Assembly: GCA_947494975.1 (NCBI GenBank)
Contig: CANLXA010000004.1
Coordinates: 1-64,000, forward strand
DNA from: an uncultured Roseicyclus sp.
GTDB lineage: Bacteria; Pseudomonadota; Alphaproteobacteria; Rhodobacterales; Rhodobacteraceae
Direction of reading: 5' to 3'
Length of the DNA stretch: 64,000 nucleotides
Shown one piece after another: positions 38,652 through 48,091 of this stretch. Position numbers and translations under genes: made by a program. Each line of letters starts with the position of its first letter. The stretch's first letter is position 1. Under the pieces are notes generated by a model. It worked only from the letters and a program-made list of their open reading frames with translations. It was not told the DNA's origin and made no database searches.

Positions 38652-39899
38652 CTAGGTCAGGTCGATCCGTTTTGCAGGCGGCACCAAGGCGTTGATCTGC
38701 TCCAGATGCTCGGGCAGGCAGACCGTCGTGAAATCGTAGTGGCGCACCACGTGGCGCCGCGCGGCCGGGCCCAGATGCGCATATGTGCCGGGCCGCTCAA
38801 GCACATCGATGACCTTGGCGGCCAGCGCCTTGGGATCGAAGAAATCCGTCAGCAGGCCGGTTTTTCCGTGCTCGACGGCCTCGCGCACCGGCGGCACGTC
38901 CGAGGCCACGATCGTCGCCCCCATCGACATGCTTTCCAGCAGCGACCACGACAGCACGAAGGGTACTGTCAGGTAGATGTGGCAACGGCTGATCTGAATG
39001 ATCTTCTGGTAATCGGCGAAGGGAACGCGCCCAAGGAAATGCACGCGGGCCCAATCGACCCGCCCGCCGATTTCGCGCTCCATCTCGGCGCGGTAGCCGC
39101 CCTCGGCCCCGGACTTCTTGCCATAAGACACCTCGTTGCCGCCAACGATCAGGGCGCGCGCATTGGGCCGGGCCGACAGGATATCGGGCAAGGCCCGCAT
39201 GAAGGTGTGAAAGCCGCGCGTCGGCTCCATGTTGCGGGCCATGTAGGTGAAAATCTCGTCATCGCGGGTGACGGGCCGGCCAAGGCGGCCCAGTGGCACT
39301 TGGGCATGAGAATCCGGGCGCAGCTTGTCGGTGCGGATGCCATCATGTTTGACGTAGATCTTGTCGTGAAAGCTTTCGGGGAAGGTGTCGCGCTGCCACA
39401 GGGTCGGTGAATGCCCGCGATCCACGGTCTGGATATTGGCGAAGTTCACGGCGTTGCGCGCATGCATGGTGAACGGCGCGTGCGGGCTGGCCGGGAATTC
39501 CGGATCGAACCCGACCGAGCCGCCTTTCGACAGGAAGTAGTATTCGAAAAAGCCGATGATCGGCACATCGGCCCAGATCTGTTTCAGGAATGTCAGCTCG
39601 CCCCAGCCGACATGGCCCAGGATGATGTCTGGCGTGAATCCCTCGATCTTCAACTTGCCCGCCGCCTGGGCACAGCCAAATCCGTTGCCGGCGCATTCCT
39701 CCCAATATTGCGTCAGGGCATAGGCGTCTTTCGCGGGTTTGTGGTGGGATTGGTACGCGATCACCCGCGCGCCCTCAATCGCGGGCACATCCTTGCGCTG
39801 GGTCAGGAACACCAGTTCATGCCCCCCCTGCGCGCGCAGCCACGAGAATAGCTCCCGGTATTGCCCGGGAAAATTCTGGTGCACGAAAAGGATCTTCAT
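38652..39899 (-). CDS. Glycosyltransferase family 4 protein
   Basis: The 415-residue GT-B glycosyltransferase begins MKILFVHQNFPGQYRELF, a start typical of these GT4-like proteins. The C-terminal donor-binding half has RALIVGGNEVSYG, HFLGRVPFADYQKII, and the EX7E-like VLSWSLLESMSMGATIVASDVPP. A surface-polysaccharide role is likely from its position upstream of the epimerase and ugd genes. The frame continues far upstream into hslO, but the ATG at 39899 fits homology. No strong ribosome-binding site is seen. Confidence 0.88.
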   Translation of the reverse strand: MKILFVHQNFPGQYRELFSWLRAQGGHELVFLTQRKDVPAIEGARVIAYQSHHKPAKDAYALTQYWEECAGNGFGCAQAAGKLKIEGFTPDIILGHVGWGELTFLKQIWADVPIIGFFEYYFLSKGGSVGFDPEFPASPHAPFTMHARNAVNFANIQTVDRGHSPTLWQRDTFPESFHDKIYVKHDGIRTDKLRPDSHAQVPLGRLGRPVTRDDEIFTYMARNMEPTRGFHTFMRALPDILSARPNARALIVGGNEVSYGKKSGAEGGYRAEMEREIGGRVDWARVHFLGRVPFADYQKIIQISRCHIYLTVPFVLSWSLLESMSMGATIVASDVPPVREAVEHGKTGLLTDFFDPKALAAKVIDVLERPGTYAHLGPAARRHVVRHYDFTTVCLPEHLEQINALVPPAKRIDLT

Positions 39900-39992
39900 C
39901 GCATCTGCCGCCCGTCTTTTCTTGGCCCGATCTGTCTCAACCCCATGCGGCAGACGCAAGGCGGAACTGCGGCGCGGCAGGGTTTGACGAGG

Positions 39993-40020
39993 CTTGGTGT
40001 TGCCGATACCCCCCCTATAT
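39993..40020 (+). promoter_or_regulatory. RpoH-type heat-shock promoter of hslO
   Basis: CTTG (39993-39996), 17 bases, then CCTATAT (40014-40020) followed by GGG matches the alphaproteobacterial RpoH pattern CTTG-N17/18-CYTATNTNNG. It lies 41 bases before the hslO ATG. Since hslO encodes the heat-shock and redox-controlled chaperone Hsp33, the sequence and the gene function agree. The assignment is inferred from sequence only. Confidence 0.75.
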
Positions 40021-40061
40021 GGGACCAGACAATCCACCAAAGTCTTAAAGGGGGTACCCCC

Positions 40062-41063
40062 ATGACGCTCACCACGAAAATCGCGTGGGACGATACCGTT
40101 CTGCCGTTCCAGCTCGATCGCTCCGATATCCGCGGCCGCGTTGCGCGCCTCGATACGACGCTTGATCGCATTCTGGATCAACATGATTACCCTGCCCCGG
40201 TCGAGGCGATGGTTGCTGAAATGGCGCTGCTGACGGCCTTGATCGGGCAATCGATCAAGCTGCGGTGGAAGCTGTCCCTTCAGGTCCGGAGCGACGGGCC
40301 CATCCGCCTGATCGCGACGGACTTTCTTGCCCCCGAGGAGGAAGGCGAACCGGCGCGCATTCGGGCCTATGCAAGCTATGATGGTGAGCGGCTGGATATG
40401 CGGGCCGATCCGTTTGCGCAGCTTGGCAAGGGCTATTTCGCGATCCTGATCGATCAGGGCCAGGATATGCAGCCCTATCAAGGCATCACGCCGCTGGCCG
40501 GTGCATCTCTCTCCGCCTGTGCGGAGGCGTATTTTGCCCAGTCCGAGCAATTGCCGACGCGCTTCATGCTTGGCTACGGCGAAAGCCGGGAGCCCGGTCA
40601 ATCTGCGGGCTGGCGCGCCGGGGGCGTGATGCTGCAGCTGATGCCCGAAGCCTCGCTTCAGGCCAAAGGCGACGCGACGGGGGAGGAAGGGCTGCTCCAT
40701 GCCGATGACCTTGTGGACGGCGAAGAGGGCGAGAACTGGAGCCGGGCCAACCTGCTTCTGGATACGGTCGATGTGCTGGAGCTGATCGGCCCCCACATTT
40801 CGCCGACCGACCTACTGATCCGGTTGTTTCACGAGGAAACGCCGCGCGTGTTCGATACCCAGCCGGTCGGCTTCGGCTGCACCTGTTCTGAGGATCGCGT
40901 CCGGCAGAGCCTGTCGATCTATTCGGCCAAGGACATCGCGCACATGACGTTGGATGACGGGCGGGTGACCGCCGATTGCCAATTCTGCGGCGCCCATTAC
41001 GAATTCGATCCCCTGACCCTGGGGTTCGAAGCCGAGAAGGCGCCCGATGGGACACCAAGGTAA
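40062..41063 (+). CDS. hslO: 33-kDa redox-regulated chaperone Hsp33
   Basis: Hsp33 is a cytoplasmic holdase activated by oxidation and unfolding of its zinc-binding C-terminal domain. The 333-residue product has the conserved zinc Cys pairs: CTC in GFGCTCSEDRV (about 270) and CQFC in DCQFCGAHYEF near 300. The N-terminal core has GQSIKLRWKLSLQVR. The ATG at 40062 follows AAAGGGGG. It is preceded by an RpoH-type promoter and followed by nine co-directional genes, beginning with the overlapping nudL. Confidence 0.96.
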   Translation: MTLTTKIAWDDTVLPFQLDRSDIRGRVARLDTTLDRILDQHDYPAPVEAMVAEMALLTALIGQSIKLRWKLSLQVRSDGPIRLIATDFLAPEEEGEPARIRAYASYDGERLDMRADPFAQLGKGYFAILIDQGQDMQPYQGITPLAGASLSACAEAYFAQSEQLPTRFMLGYGESREPGQSAGWRAGGVMLQLMPEASLQAKGDATGEEGLLHADDLVDGEEGENWSRANLLLDTVDVLELIGPHISPTDLLIRLFHEETPRVFDTQPVGFGCTCSEDRVRQSLSIYSAKDIAHMTLDDGRVTADCQFCGAHYEFDPLTLGFEAEKAPDGTPR

Positions 41064-41646
41064 CGTGTCGCACGGTCTGAAATCCCTGGAGGCCGCGCTG
41101 GGTGCCAGCCGGGCGCGGCCTTCGTCGGATTATGACCTGAACCCCGGTATCGTCCTGCCCGAGGGTCGCAAACTGCGACCTGCGGCGGTCCTGATCGCGG
41201 TTCTGCAAGACGAGGTGATCCTGACCAAACGCGCCTCGACGCTGAAACACCATCCGGGCCAGATCGCCTTTCCCGGCGGCAAGGTGGAGCAGGGCGAAAC
41301 CTCCGCTCAAGCCGCGCTGCGCGAGGCACAGGAGGAGATCGGGCTCGATCCGTCCAACGTGACCCTGCTCGGCGAACTTGCGCCCCATGAAACCGTCACC
41401 AGCTATTCGGTGACCCCGATCCTCGCGCATGTGGCTGAGGACTTCACGGCAATGCCTGAACCCGGCGAAGTGGCCGAAGTGTTCCGCGTCCCCCTGCCCT
41501 TCCTGATGGATCCCAACAACTACGCCGTCGAAGGCCGCCGCTGGCGCGGCATGAGGCGCGAATATTACGTTGTCCCCTACGGCCCCTACTACATCTGGGG
41601 CGCTACGGCGCGGATGCTGAAATGCCTCGCAGACAGGGCCACATGA
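41047..41646 (+). CDS. nudL: CoA pyrophosphatase-type NUDIX hydrolase
   Basis: The 199-residue product has a Nudix box (FPGGKVEQGE with AALREAQEEIGLD) preceded by the CoA-pyrophosphatase signature LTKRASTLKHHPGQIAFPGG, which is the UPF0035 pattern for enzymes that cleave CoA to 3',5'-ADP and 4'-phosphopantetheine. It overlaps hslO by 17 bases and its stop overlaps the cca start as ATGA. The name nudL is used for this subfamily. Confidence 0.9.
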   Translation: MGHQGNVSHGLKSLEAALGASRARPSSDYDLNPGIVLPEGRKLRPAAVLIAVLQDEVILTKRASTLKHHPGQIAFPGGKVEQGETSAQAALREAQEEIGLDPSNVTLLGELAPHETVTSYSVTPILAHVAEDFTAMPEPGEVAEVFRVPLPFLMDPNNYAVEGRRWRGMRREYYVVPYGPYYIWGATARMLKCLADRAT

Positions 41647-42782
41647 TGCGGCTGAATGCGGATTGGCTGACCCATCCGGGCACGGTGGCAGTGTTCGATT
41701 CCCTTGTGCCGCATGGCGCGTGGTTCGTGGGCGGATGTGTGCGCGACGGGTTGCTGGCGCGTCCCGTGGACGACATCGATATCTGTACCGAAGCCCTGCC
41801 GGACGCCATCGTCGATCTGGCACAAGGCGCCGGTCTGAAAGCCATCCCAACGGGCATGGACCACGGCACGATCACCGTGGTCGCCGGGGGCAAAGCCCAC
41901 GAAATTACGACCCTGCGCCGCGATCTGGAGACGGACGGGCGCTATGCCCGCGTGGCCTTCACCGACGAGTTGGAGCACGATGCCGCGCGGCGTGATTTCA
42001 CCATCAACGCCCTCTACGCCACCCGCGATGGTGAGGTTCTGGACCCCAACGGCACCGGCATTGCCGACCTGAAGGCCCGCCGCGTCCGGTTCATCGGCGA
42101 TGCCGACGCCCGGATCGCGGAAGATTACCTGCGCATCTTGCGGTTCTTCCGGTTCCACGCCTGGTATGCCGACCCCGAAGGCGGGATCGATGCCGACGGC
42201 CTCGCCGCCTGCGCCGCAGGGATCGACGGGCTGGCACAGCTGTCGAAGGAACGCGTTGGGGCCGAAATCAGAAAACTGCTGAGCGCCCCGGATCCCGCGC
42301 CTGTAATCGCCACGATGGAGCAGGCCGGGATTCTCGCCGCGCTTCTGCCCGGCGCGTCGTCCAAAACACTGACCCTGCTCACTGGCCTTGAGGGCGATCT
42401 TCCCGCAAACCCCATCCGACGCCTCGCCGCGATTGGCGGCGAAGAACCCGCCCGCCGCCTGCGCCTGTCGAAAGCCGACGCGACCCGCCTGGCCCTCTAC
42501 CGGGCCGAGATGGCACAGCTCGCCGCCCCCGGCGCGTTGGCATACCATCACGGGCTGGACGCCGCCGTCGATATTCTCACCCTGCGCGGTGCCATCACCG
42601 GCCAGCCGCCCATATCCGCGGATCTAACCAGTGCTGAAATCGGCGCAGAGGCGACGTTCCCAATCAAGGCCGCAGACCTCCCTCATCTCCATGGACCGGC
42701 CCTCGGTGCGGAGCTGAAGGCCCTCGAAACCCGCTGGATCGCCTCCACCTTTCAGCTCTCCAAATCCGATCTTCTGGCATAG
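41643..42782 (+). CDS. cca: CCA tRNA nucleotidyltransferase
   Basis: It adds or repairs the CCA end of tRNA (or acts as poly(A) polymerase-like enzyme of the same family). The 379-residue class II nucleotidyltransferase has the motif VGGCVRDGLL followed by the active-site acidic pair DDIDICTEA, and RRDFTINALYA and RILRFFRFHAWY motifs. Starts at 41643 and 41646 (ATGATG) are both possible. It overlaps nudL by 4 bases and is followed by a LysE gene after 9 bases. Confidence 0.93.
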   Translation: MMRLNADWLTHPGTVAVFDSLVPHGAWFVGGCVRDGLLARPVDDIDICTEALPDAIVDLAQGAGLKAIPTGMDHGTITVVAGGKAHEITTLRRDLETDGRYARVAFTDELEHDAARRDFTINALYATRDGEVLDPNGTGIADLKARRVRFIGDADARIAEDYLRILRFFRFHAWYADPEGGIDADGLAACAAGIDGLAQLSKERVGAEIRKLLSAPDPAPVIATMEQAGILAALLPGASSKTLTLLTGLEGDLPANPIRRLAAIGGEEPARRLRLSKADATRLALYRAEMAQLAAPGALAYHHGLDAAVDILTLRGAITGQPPISADLTSAEIGAEATFPIKAADLPHLHGPALGAELKALETRWIASTFQLSKSDLLA

Positions 42783-42791
42783 ACACGGCCG

Positions 42792-43370
42792 ATGGACCCC
42801 CTTTTTGCCTTCGTCTTTGTCGGTCTCTTCAGCCCCGGCCCCAATGTCATCCTGCTGACGGCCTCCGGCGCGCGGTTCGGCTTTGCCCGGACGCTTCCCC
42901 ATGTGCTCGGCGTCGTTCTGGGCGTCGGTATCACCGCGGGCCTCACCGGCCTTGGCATCGGCGCCCTCTTGGCCGCCGCCCCGGCGCTGGAATGGGCGCT
43001 CAAGATCGTCGCGGCGGGCTGGATCCTGTGGATGGGCTACACGTTGTGGCAATCGTCGGCCACCGGCCAGCGCGAGGCGGGGGACGCGCCCTGGGGCGTA
43101 CTCCGCGCCGCGCTCTTCCAATGGGTGAACCCCAAGGTCTGGGCCGTTGCCATGGCGGCTGCATCGGGCTTTCCCGGCGGATTGTCGCCACTGGGCGAAG
43201 CGGCGCGTCTGGGCCTCACCTTCTCCGCCACGAACCTCGGCGTTTGTCTGTTCTGGAGCTTCGCAGGCAGCCTTCTGGCGCTCCTGCTGACAACCCCGCG
43301 CGCCTGGACAATCTTCGCGCGATTCATGGCGGTCGGGCTTGCCACTTCGGCCCTCATGGTCTTTCTCTAA
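42792..43370 (+). CDS. LysE/RhtB-family amino-acid exporter
   Basis: The 192-residue membrane protein has about six hydrophobic segments and the family motif FVGLFSPGPNVILL near the N-terminus, with NPKVWAVAMAA in the middle. LysE-type proteins export amino acids or related small molecules, and the substrate is not known. It starts nine bases after cca, without a clear ribosome-binding site, and is followed by a pair of ABC exporter genes after 38 bases. Confidence 0.87.
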   Translation: MDPLFAFVFVGLFSPGPNVILLTASGARFGFARTLPHVLGVVLGVGITAGLTGLGIGALLAAAPALEWALKIVAAGWILWMGYTLWQSSATGQREAGDAPWGVLRAALFQWVNPKVWAVAMAAASGFPGGLSPLGEAARLGLTFSATNLGVCLFWSFAGSLLALLLTTPRAWTIFARFMAVGLATSALMVFL

Positions 43371-43408
43371 GACCCGCGCTATACCTCCCGTCTGACACGG
43401 GAAATGTC

Positions 43409-45259
43409 ATGTTCCGCTTTTTTGAAAATCTGGTCGATCCCTACGTGGCGCATGCCCAACAGGATCGCCCCCCTCGCCGTCTCTGGCCGTTCCTTTGGGA
43501 TTATTCGCAGCCGTTCAAACGACTTTTTGCGATCACGGCCATCATGTCGGTTGTCGTGGCGGCCATCGAGATCGGGCTGATCTGGTATATGGGCCGCGTC
43601 GTCGATGTGATGACGGAGGGTGAGCCGGCGACAGTCCTGTCCGAATACGGGCTGGAATTTGCGCTGGCCGCCGGGTTCATCTTGCTGATCCGGCCTGTTC
43701 TGCAAGGGCTGAACGTGGCGCTTCTCAACAACGGGGTGCTGCCCCAATTCGGCGCGCTGGTCCGCTGGCGTGCACACAAACAGGTGCTGCGCCAATCGGT
43801 CGGGTTCTTCGAAAACGACTTCGCGGGCCGCATCGCCAACCGCATCATGCAGACGCCCGGCAGCGCGGGGGACGCGATATTCCAGGTCTTCGACGCGATC
43901 ACCTTCGCGCTCGCCTATCTGGTGGGCGCCGCGATTTTGCTGATGGGGTCCGACCCGCGGCTGGCCGTGCCGCTTGTTGTCTGGTTTTCGCTCTATGCCC
44001 TGCTGCTGCGCTGGACGATGAAACGCGTCGGCCCGGCCTCCAAGGCGTCGGCCGATGCGCGCTCCAACACGACCGGGCGCGTGGTGGACAGCTACACCAA
44101 CATCCATTCCGTCAAGCTCTTCGCGCACCACGATACCGAGCTTGCCTATGCCAAGGAGGCGATCGAAGACACCCGCCGGACCTTCGCGCGGGAGATGCGG
44201 ATTTTCACCACCATGGATGTGATGCTTGTCACGCTGAACGGCTTTCTGGTCGTCGGTGTCGTCGGTTGGGGCATCCTTTTGTGGTCGCAGGGCGCGGCCA
44301 CAGTCGGCGTTGTCGCCGCCGCCACGGCTCTGGCCCTGCGGCTATCCGCCATGACCGGCTGGATCATGTGGGCCGTCTCCACGTTCTTCCGCTCGCTGGG
44401 TGTTGTGGCCGAAGGAATGGAGACGATTACCGAGCCGGTTGATCTGGTCGACGCGCCCAATGCCCCACCGCTGAAGCTGACCGAGGGGCGGATCTCCCTC
44501 GAGGGTCTCAGCCACCATTACGGGCGCGGCGCGGGCGGGCTCGATGCGATCAGCCTTGCGATCCAGCCGGGCGAAAAGGTCGGGCTTGTGGGCCGCTCCG
44601 GCGCCGGGAAATCGACCCTCGTGAAGCTCCTGTTGCGGTTCTATGACGCCGAACAGGGTCGAATTCTGATCGACGGGCAGGACATTGCGCAGGTTCAGCA
44701 AGACAGCCTGCGCAGCGTTATCGGGATGGTGCAGCAGGACAGCTCCCTCCTGCACCGATCCGTCCGCGATAACATCCTCTACGGCGCTCCGGATGCCACC
44801 GAGGAACAGATGATCGCCGCCGCCAAACGGGCCGAGGCGCATGAGTTCATCCTCGATCTGGAGGACCCGCAGGGGCGTAAAGGCTATGACGCCCATGTCG
44901 GCGAACGCGGTGTGAAGCTGAGCGGCGGGCAACGCCAGCGTGTCACCCTCGCCCGCGTGATCCTGAAGAACGCACCAATCCTGGTGCTGGACGAAGCGAC
45001 GTCAGCCCTCGACAGCGAAGTGGAGGCGCAGATTCAGGACACGCTTTATGGCGTGATGGAGGGCAAGACCGTCATCGCCATCGCCCACCGCCTGTCTACC
45101 ATCGCACGGATGGATCGCATTGTGGTGCTCGACGGCGGGCACATCGTGGAAGACGGCACCCATGACGCGCTTTTGGCCCGTGGCGGGCTATATGCCGGGT
45201 TCTGGGCGCGGCAATCGGGCGGGTTCATCGGTATCGAAGGCTCGGAGGCGGCGGAATGA
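43409..45259 (+). CDS. ABC exporter half-transporter (permease-ATPase fusion), subunit 1
   Basis: The 616-residue product has an N-terminal six-helix exporter transmembrane domain (about 40-330) and a C-terminal ATPase domain with Walker A GRSGAGKST, signature LSGGQRQR, Walker B ILVLDEATSALD (catalytic Glu present) and H-loop AHRLS. Length and order match bacterial MsbA/LmrA-like exporters. It overlaps the next gene by 4 bases (ATGA), so the two probably form a heterodimer. The substrate is unknown. The start at 43409 lies within GGGAAATGTCATG. Confidence 0.93.
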   Translation: MFRFFENLVDPYVAHAQQDRPPRRLWPFLWDYSQPFKRLFAITAIMSVVVAAIEIGLIWYMGRVVDVMTEGEPATVLSEYGLEFALAAGFILLIRPVLQGLNVALLNNGVLPQFGALVRWRAHKQVLRQSVGFFENDFAGRIANRIMQTPGSAGDAIFQVFDAITFALAYLVGAAILLMGSDPRLAVPLVVWFSLYALLLRWTMKRVGPASKASADARSNTTGRVVDSYTNIHSVKLFAHHDTELAYAKEAIEDTRRTFAREMRIFTTMDVMLVTLNGFLVVGVVGWGILLWSQGAATVGVVAAATALALRLSAMTGWIMWAVSTFFRSLGVVAEGMETITEPVDLVDAPNAPPLKLTEGRISLEGLSHHYGRGAGGLDAISLAIQPGEKVGLVGRSGAGKSTLVKLLLRFYDAEQGRILIDGQDIAQVQQDSLRSVIGMVQQDSSLLHRSVRDNILYGAPDATEEQMIAAAKRAEAHEFILDLEDPQGRKGYDAHVGERGVKLSGGQRQRVTLARVILKNAPILVLDEATSALDSEVEAQIQDTLYGVMEGKTVIAIAHRLSTIARMDRIVVLDGGHIVEDGTHDALLARGGLYAGFWARQSGGFIGIEGSEAAE

Positions 45260-47115
45260 CCACACTCATGCGCATCGTGAACTGGCTCGCCTCCCTGATC
45301 GCCCCGTTCGCTCCGGCCGACGGGCCGCCACCGCAAACGCTCTGGCCGTTCATCAAATGGTGCCTGTCCGGCTCCTGGCCCGTCATGATCGTGGCCGCGT
45401 TCCTGTCCGGCCTGGCCGGGTTGATGGAGGTGGGCGCCGCCTGGTTCCTCGGCGCGCTGATCGACACCACCAATATCCGGACGGAGGGATATCTGGCCGA
45501 ACACGGCCTGCTGATCGTGACCTATGTCGCCTTCTACCTGCTGCTTCGCCCGCTGTTTTTCGGCACGTCGGCGGCCTTCAACGGCATTGTCCTGCCGCCG
45601 AACCTGGCGCCGTTGATCCAATCGCGGCTCCACCGTTGGACCCTTGGCCACGACATCACCTTCTTCGACAACGATTTCGCGGGCCGCATCGCGCAAAAGC
45701 AGATGCAGGCCGCCACCGCGCTGGTGAACATCGTGACGGAGGTGATCAACGCCGCCGCCTACGCCATCATCACGCTTCTGGGCACAATCATCCTGCTGGT
45801 TGCAATCGACTGGCGCATCGCGCTTGGTCTCGTGCTCTGGACCGGCCTTTATGCCATGATGATCCGCTGGTACCTGCCGCGCATTCGCGCCCGTGCCAAG
45901 GACCGTGCCGCGACCCGTGCCAACGTGACGGGGCAGGTCGTGGATACGATCACCAACATCAAGACTGTGAAGCTTTTCGGCCATACGCATCACGAAGATG
46001 CCGCCGCCATCGGCGCGATGGACAGTTACCGGGACGCCGCGCTCAGCTTCGGGATTCTCTCCACCGGCTTTCGCTTTGCCCTGATGGCCACGGCGGGGCT
46101 TCTGCCCGTCGTCCTCGTGCTCGGCGCCGTGTTCCTGTGGCAAAGCGGGCAGGCCACGCCCGGCGATATCGCCGCCGTCGGCGCGATCTCCATGCGCATC
46201 TCGCAGATGACCGGCTGGGTGTCCTTCACGCTGATGGGGATCTACGCCAATGTCGGGGAGCTGGAGGACGGAATGCGCACCCTCACGCCGCCCCATGGCC
46301 TGACGGATGCGACCTCCGCCACAGCTCTGCCCCAGCTCACCGGGCGTATCACCTTCGACGCCGTCAGCTTCGCCTATGGTCAGCGCGTGGGTGGCATCGA
46401 TGCCGTCACGCTTGACGTTGCACCGGGTGAAAAACTCGGGGTTGTGGGCGCGTCCGGGGCGGGCAAATCCACGCTCGTCGCCCTTCTGATGCGGCTCTAT
46501 GATGCGGAACAGGGCCGCATCCTGGTCGACGGCACCGACATCCGCGACGTCACCCAGGACAGCTTGCGCCAGCAGATCGCCATGGTCACCCAGGACACTG
46601 CCATGTTCAACCGAACCGCGCGGGACAACATACTTTACGGTCGCCCCGGAGCATCAGAAGAGGAGGTCATCGCAGCCGCAAAACGCGCCGAGGCCCATGA
46701 CTTCATCCTGACCCTGCGCGATCATCGGGATCGCAAAGGATATGACGCCTTTCTGGGTGAGCGCGGCGTGAAGCTCAGCGGCGGTCAACGGCAGCGCATC
46801 GCGCTGGCCCGCGCGTTCCTCAAAGACGCGCCCGTGCTAGTGCTGGACGAGGCCACATCCGCCCTCGACAGCGAAGTGGAGGCGGCGATTCAGGACACGC
46901 TCAGCAGCGTGATGGAGGGCAAGACCGTCATCGCCATCGCCCACCGCCTGTCAACGCTCAGCGCCATGGATCGCATTATCGTGCTGCATGAGGGGCGCAT
47001 CGCCGAAGACGGCACTCATGACGAATTGCTTGCCCGGAACGGCCTCTATGCCCGCTACTGGAACCGCCAATCCGGCGGGTTCATCGGGTTGGACGATGCC
47101 GCCGCGGCCGAATGA
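45256..47115 (+). CDS. ABC exporter half-transporter (permease-ATPase fusion), subunit 2
   Basis: The 619-residue product has the same design as subunit 1, with Walker A GASGAGKST, signature LSGGQRQR, and Walker B VLVLDEATSALD followed by EVEAAIQDTL. Both ATPase sites have the expected catalytic Glu and His, so both could hydrolyse ATP, unlike many heterodimeric exporters with one degenerate site. The ATPase domain is very similar to that of subunit 1, which indicates an old gene duplication. It overlaps subunit 1 by 4 bases. Function unknown beyond export. Confidence 0.93.
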   Translation: MTTLMRIVNWLASLIAPFAPADGPPPQTLWPFIKWCLSGSWPVMIVAAFLSGLAGLMEVGAAWFLGALIDTTNIRTEGYLAEHGLLIVTYVAFYLLLRPLFFGTSAAFNGIVLPPNLAPLIQSRLHRWTLGHDITFFDNDFAGRIAQKQMQAATALVNIVTEVINAAAYAIITLLGTIILLVAIDWRIALGLVLWTGLYAMMIRWYLPRIRARAKDRAATRANVTGQVVDTITNIKTVKLFGHTHHEDAAAIGAMDSYRDAALSFGILSTGFRFALMATAGLLPVVLVLGAVFLWQSGQATPGDIAAVGAISMRISQMTGWVSFTLMGIYANVGELEDGMRTLTPPHGLTDATSATALPQLTGRITFDAVSFAYGQRVGGIDAVTLDVAPGEKLGVVGASGAGKSTLVALLMRLYDAEQGRILVDGTDIRDVTQDSLRQQIAMVTQDTAMFNRTARDNILYGRPGASEEEVIAAAKRAEAHDFILTLRDHRDRKGYDAFLGERGVKLSGGQRQRIALARAFLKDAPVLVLDEATSALDSEVEAAIQDTLSSVMEGKTVIAIAHRLSTLSAMDRIIVLHEGRIAEDGTHDELLARNGLYARYWNRQSGGFIGLDDAAAAE

Positions 47116-47121
47116 CCGCCC

Positions 47122-47625
47122 ATGAAACGCGTCATGGTCATCGGGCAACCCGGCTCGGGCAAATCAACCATTGCCCGCGCGATTGGCAAGAAAACCGGCC
47201 TGCCGGTGCATCACATCGATCTGATCCACTGGAAAGCCGGGTGGGTGGAACGCGACAAGGCCGAAAAGATCACCCTCGCCATGGAAATCCAGAACCGCGA
47301 TGAATGGGTGTTCGAGGGCGGGCTTGGAGCCACCAAGGCTCATCGCCTGGCGCGGGCGGATACCCTCGTCTGTCTCGACTTCCCCCTCTGGCTCCGCGCC
47401 TGGAGGGTCTTCAAACGCACGCTGATTTATTATGGCCAGACCCGCCCGGACTTGCCCGATGGCTGCCCCGAGCAGTTCAACTTCGAATTCTGGAAGTGGA
47501 TCTGGGACACCCGCACCATCGGCCGGGCACAGAACCACAAATGGATGGCGCAGGCCGGGGCGGATGTGGCCGTTCACCACCTGAAATCCCCGCGTGACGT
47601 GCGCCGGTTTCTCGCCACGCTCTAG
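47122..47625 (+). CDS. P-loop kinase-like protein (FlaR/topology modulation type)
   Basis: The 167-residue nucleotide-binding protein has Walker A IGQPGSGKST (about 7-16) and the adenylate-kinase-like VHHIDLIHWKAGWV and EWVFEGGL motifs. It resembles proteins annotated as DNA topology modulation protein (FlaR-like), but a real enzymatic activity is not known. It begins 6 bases after the ABC exporter pair, in the same gene run. Confidence 0.82.
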   Translation: MKRVMVIGQPGSGKSTIARAIGKKTGLPVHHIDLIHWKAGWVERDKAEKITLAMEIQNRDEWVFEGGLGATKAHRLARADTLVCLDFPLWLRAWRVFKRTLIYYGQTRPDLPDGCPEQFNFEFWKWIWDTRTIGRAQNHKWMAQAGADVAVHHLKSPRDVRRFLATL

Positions 47626-47668
47626 GGCGGGACTTGCCGCGCCGGTGTCTTTCCCGCAATCCTGCCCC

Positions 47669-48091
47669 ATGGATTACGAAACGATCTCCGCCTATATGTT
47701 CGGCCGCTCCCTCACCGGGCTTGGTGTCAACCTTCTCACCCGGGACGTGCGGGGCCTTGCGGCCTTTCTGGCCGATGTCTTCGGCCTCGCCGCCCATCGC
47801 CTGTCCGACGATTTCGCCATCATCGCCCATGATGGCACGTTGTTTCAGCTTCATTCCGACGGCACTTATCATTCAAATCCCCTGCCGCAGCTCATCCCGG
47901 AGAACCCGCCGCGCGGTGGCGGCATTCAGCTCTACCTGTTCGGCGTGAACCCGGATGACGCCGTCGCGCGGGCCGAGGCCGCAGGCCACATGGTGATCGA
48001 GCCGCCCTCCGACAAACCCCATGGGCTGCGCGAGGCGACGATCCTGTCGCCCGAGGGCTACGCGTTTTCCCCGGCGGTTCGCCTTGGTTGA
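47669..48091 (+). CDS. VOC (glyoxalase-like) family protein
   Basis: The 140-residue protein has the vicinal-oxygen-chelate pattern: GVNLLTRDVRGLAAFLADVFG (here residues 18-38), beta strands FAIIAHDGTLFQLH, and IQLYLFGVNPDDAVARAEAAG with a terminal EATILSPEGYAF. The metal-binding residues and substrate cannot be fixed from sequence. The ATG at 47669 has no clear ribosome-binding site. The last 8 bases overlap the TTG start of the RNA methyltransferase gene. Confidence 0.8.
   Translation: MDYETISAYMFGRSLTGLGVNLLTRDVRGLAAFLADVFGLAAHRLSDDFAIIAHDGTLFQLHSDGTYHSNPLPQLIPENPPRGGGIQLYLFGVNPDDAVARAEAAGHMVIEPPSDKPHGLREATILSPEGYAFSPAVRLG

Noticed and set aside
38652-40796. Long N-terminal extension of the glycosyltransferase reading into hslO
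   Set aside because: The extension lies opposite hslO and its promoter. The glycosyltransferase family begins at MKILFVHQNFPG, so the ATG at 39899 is used.
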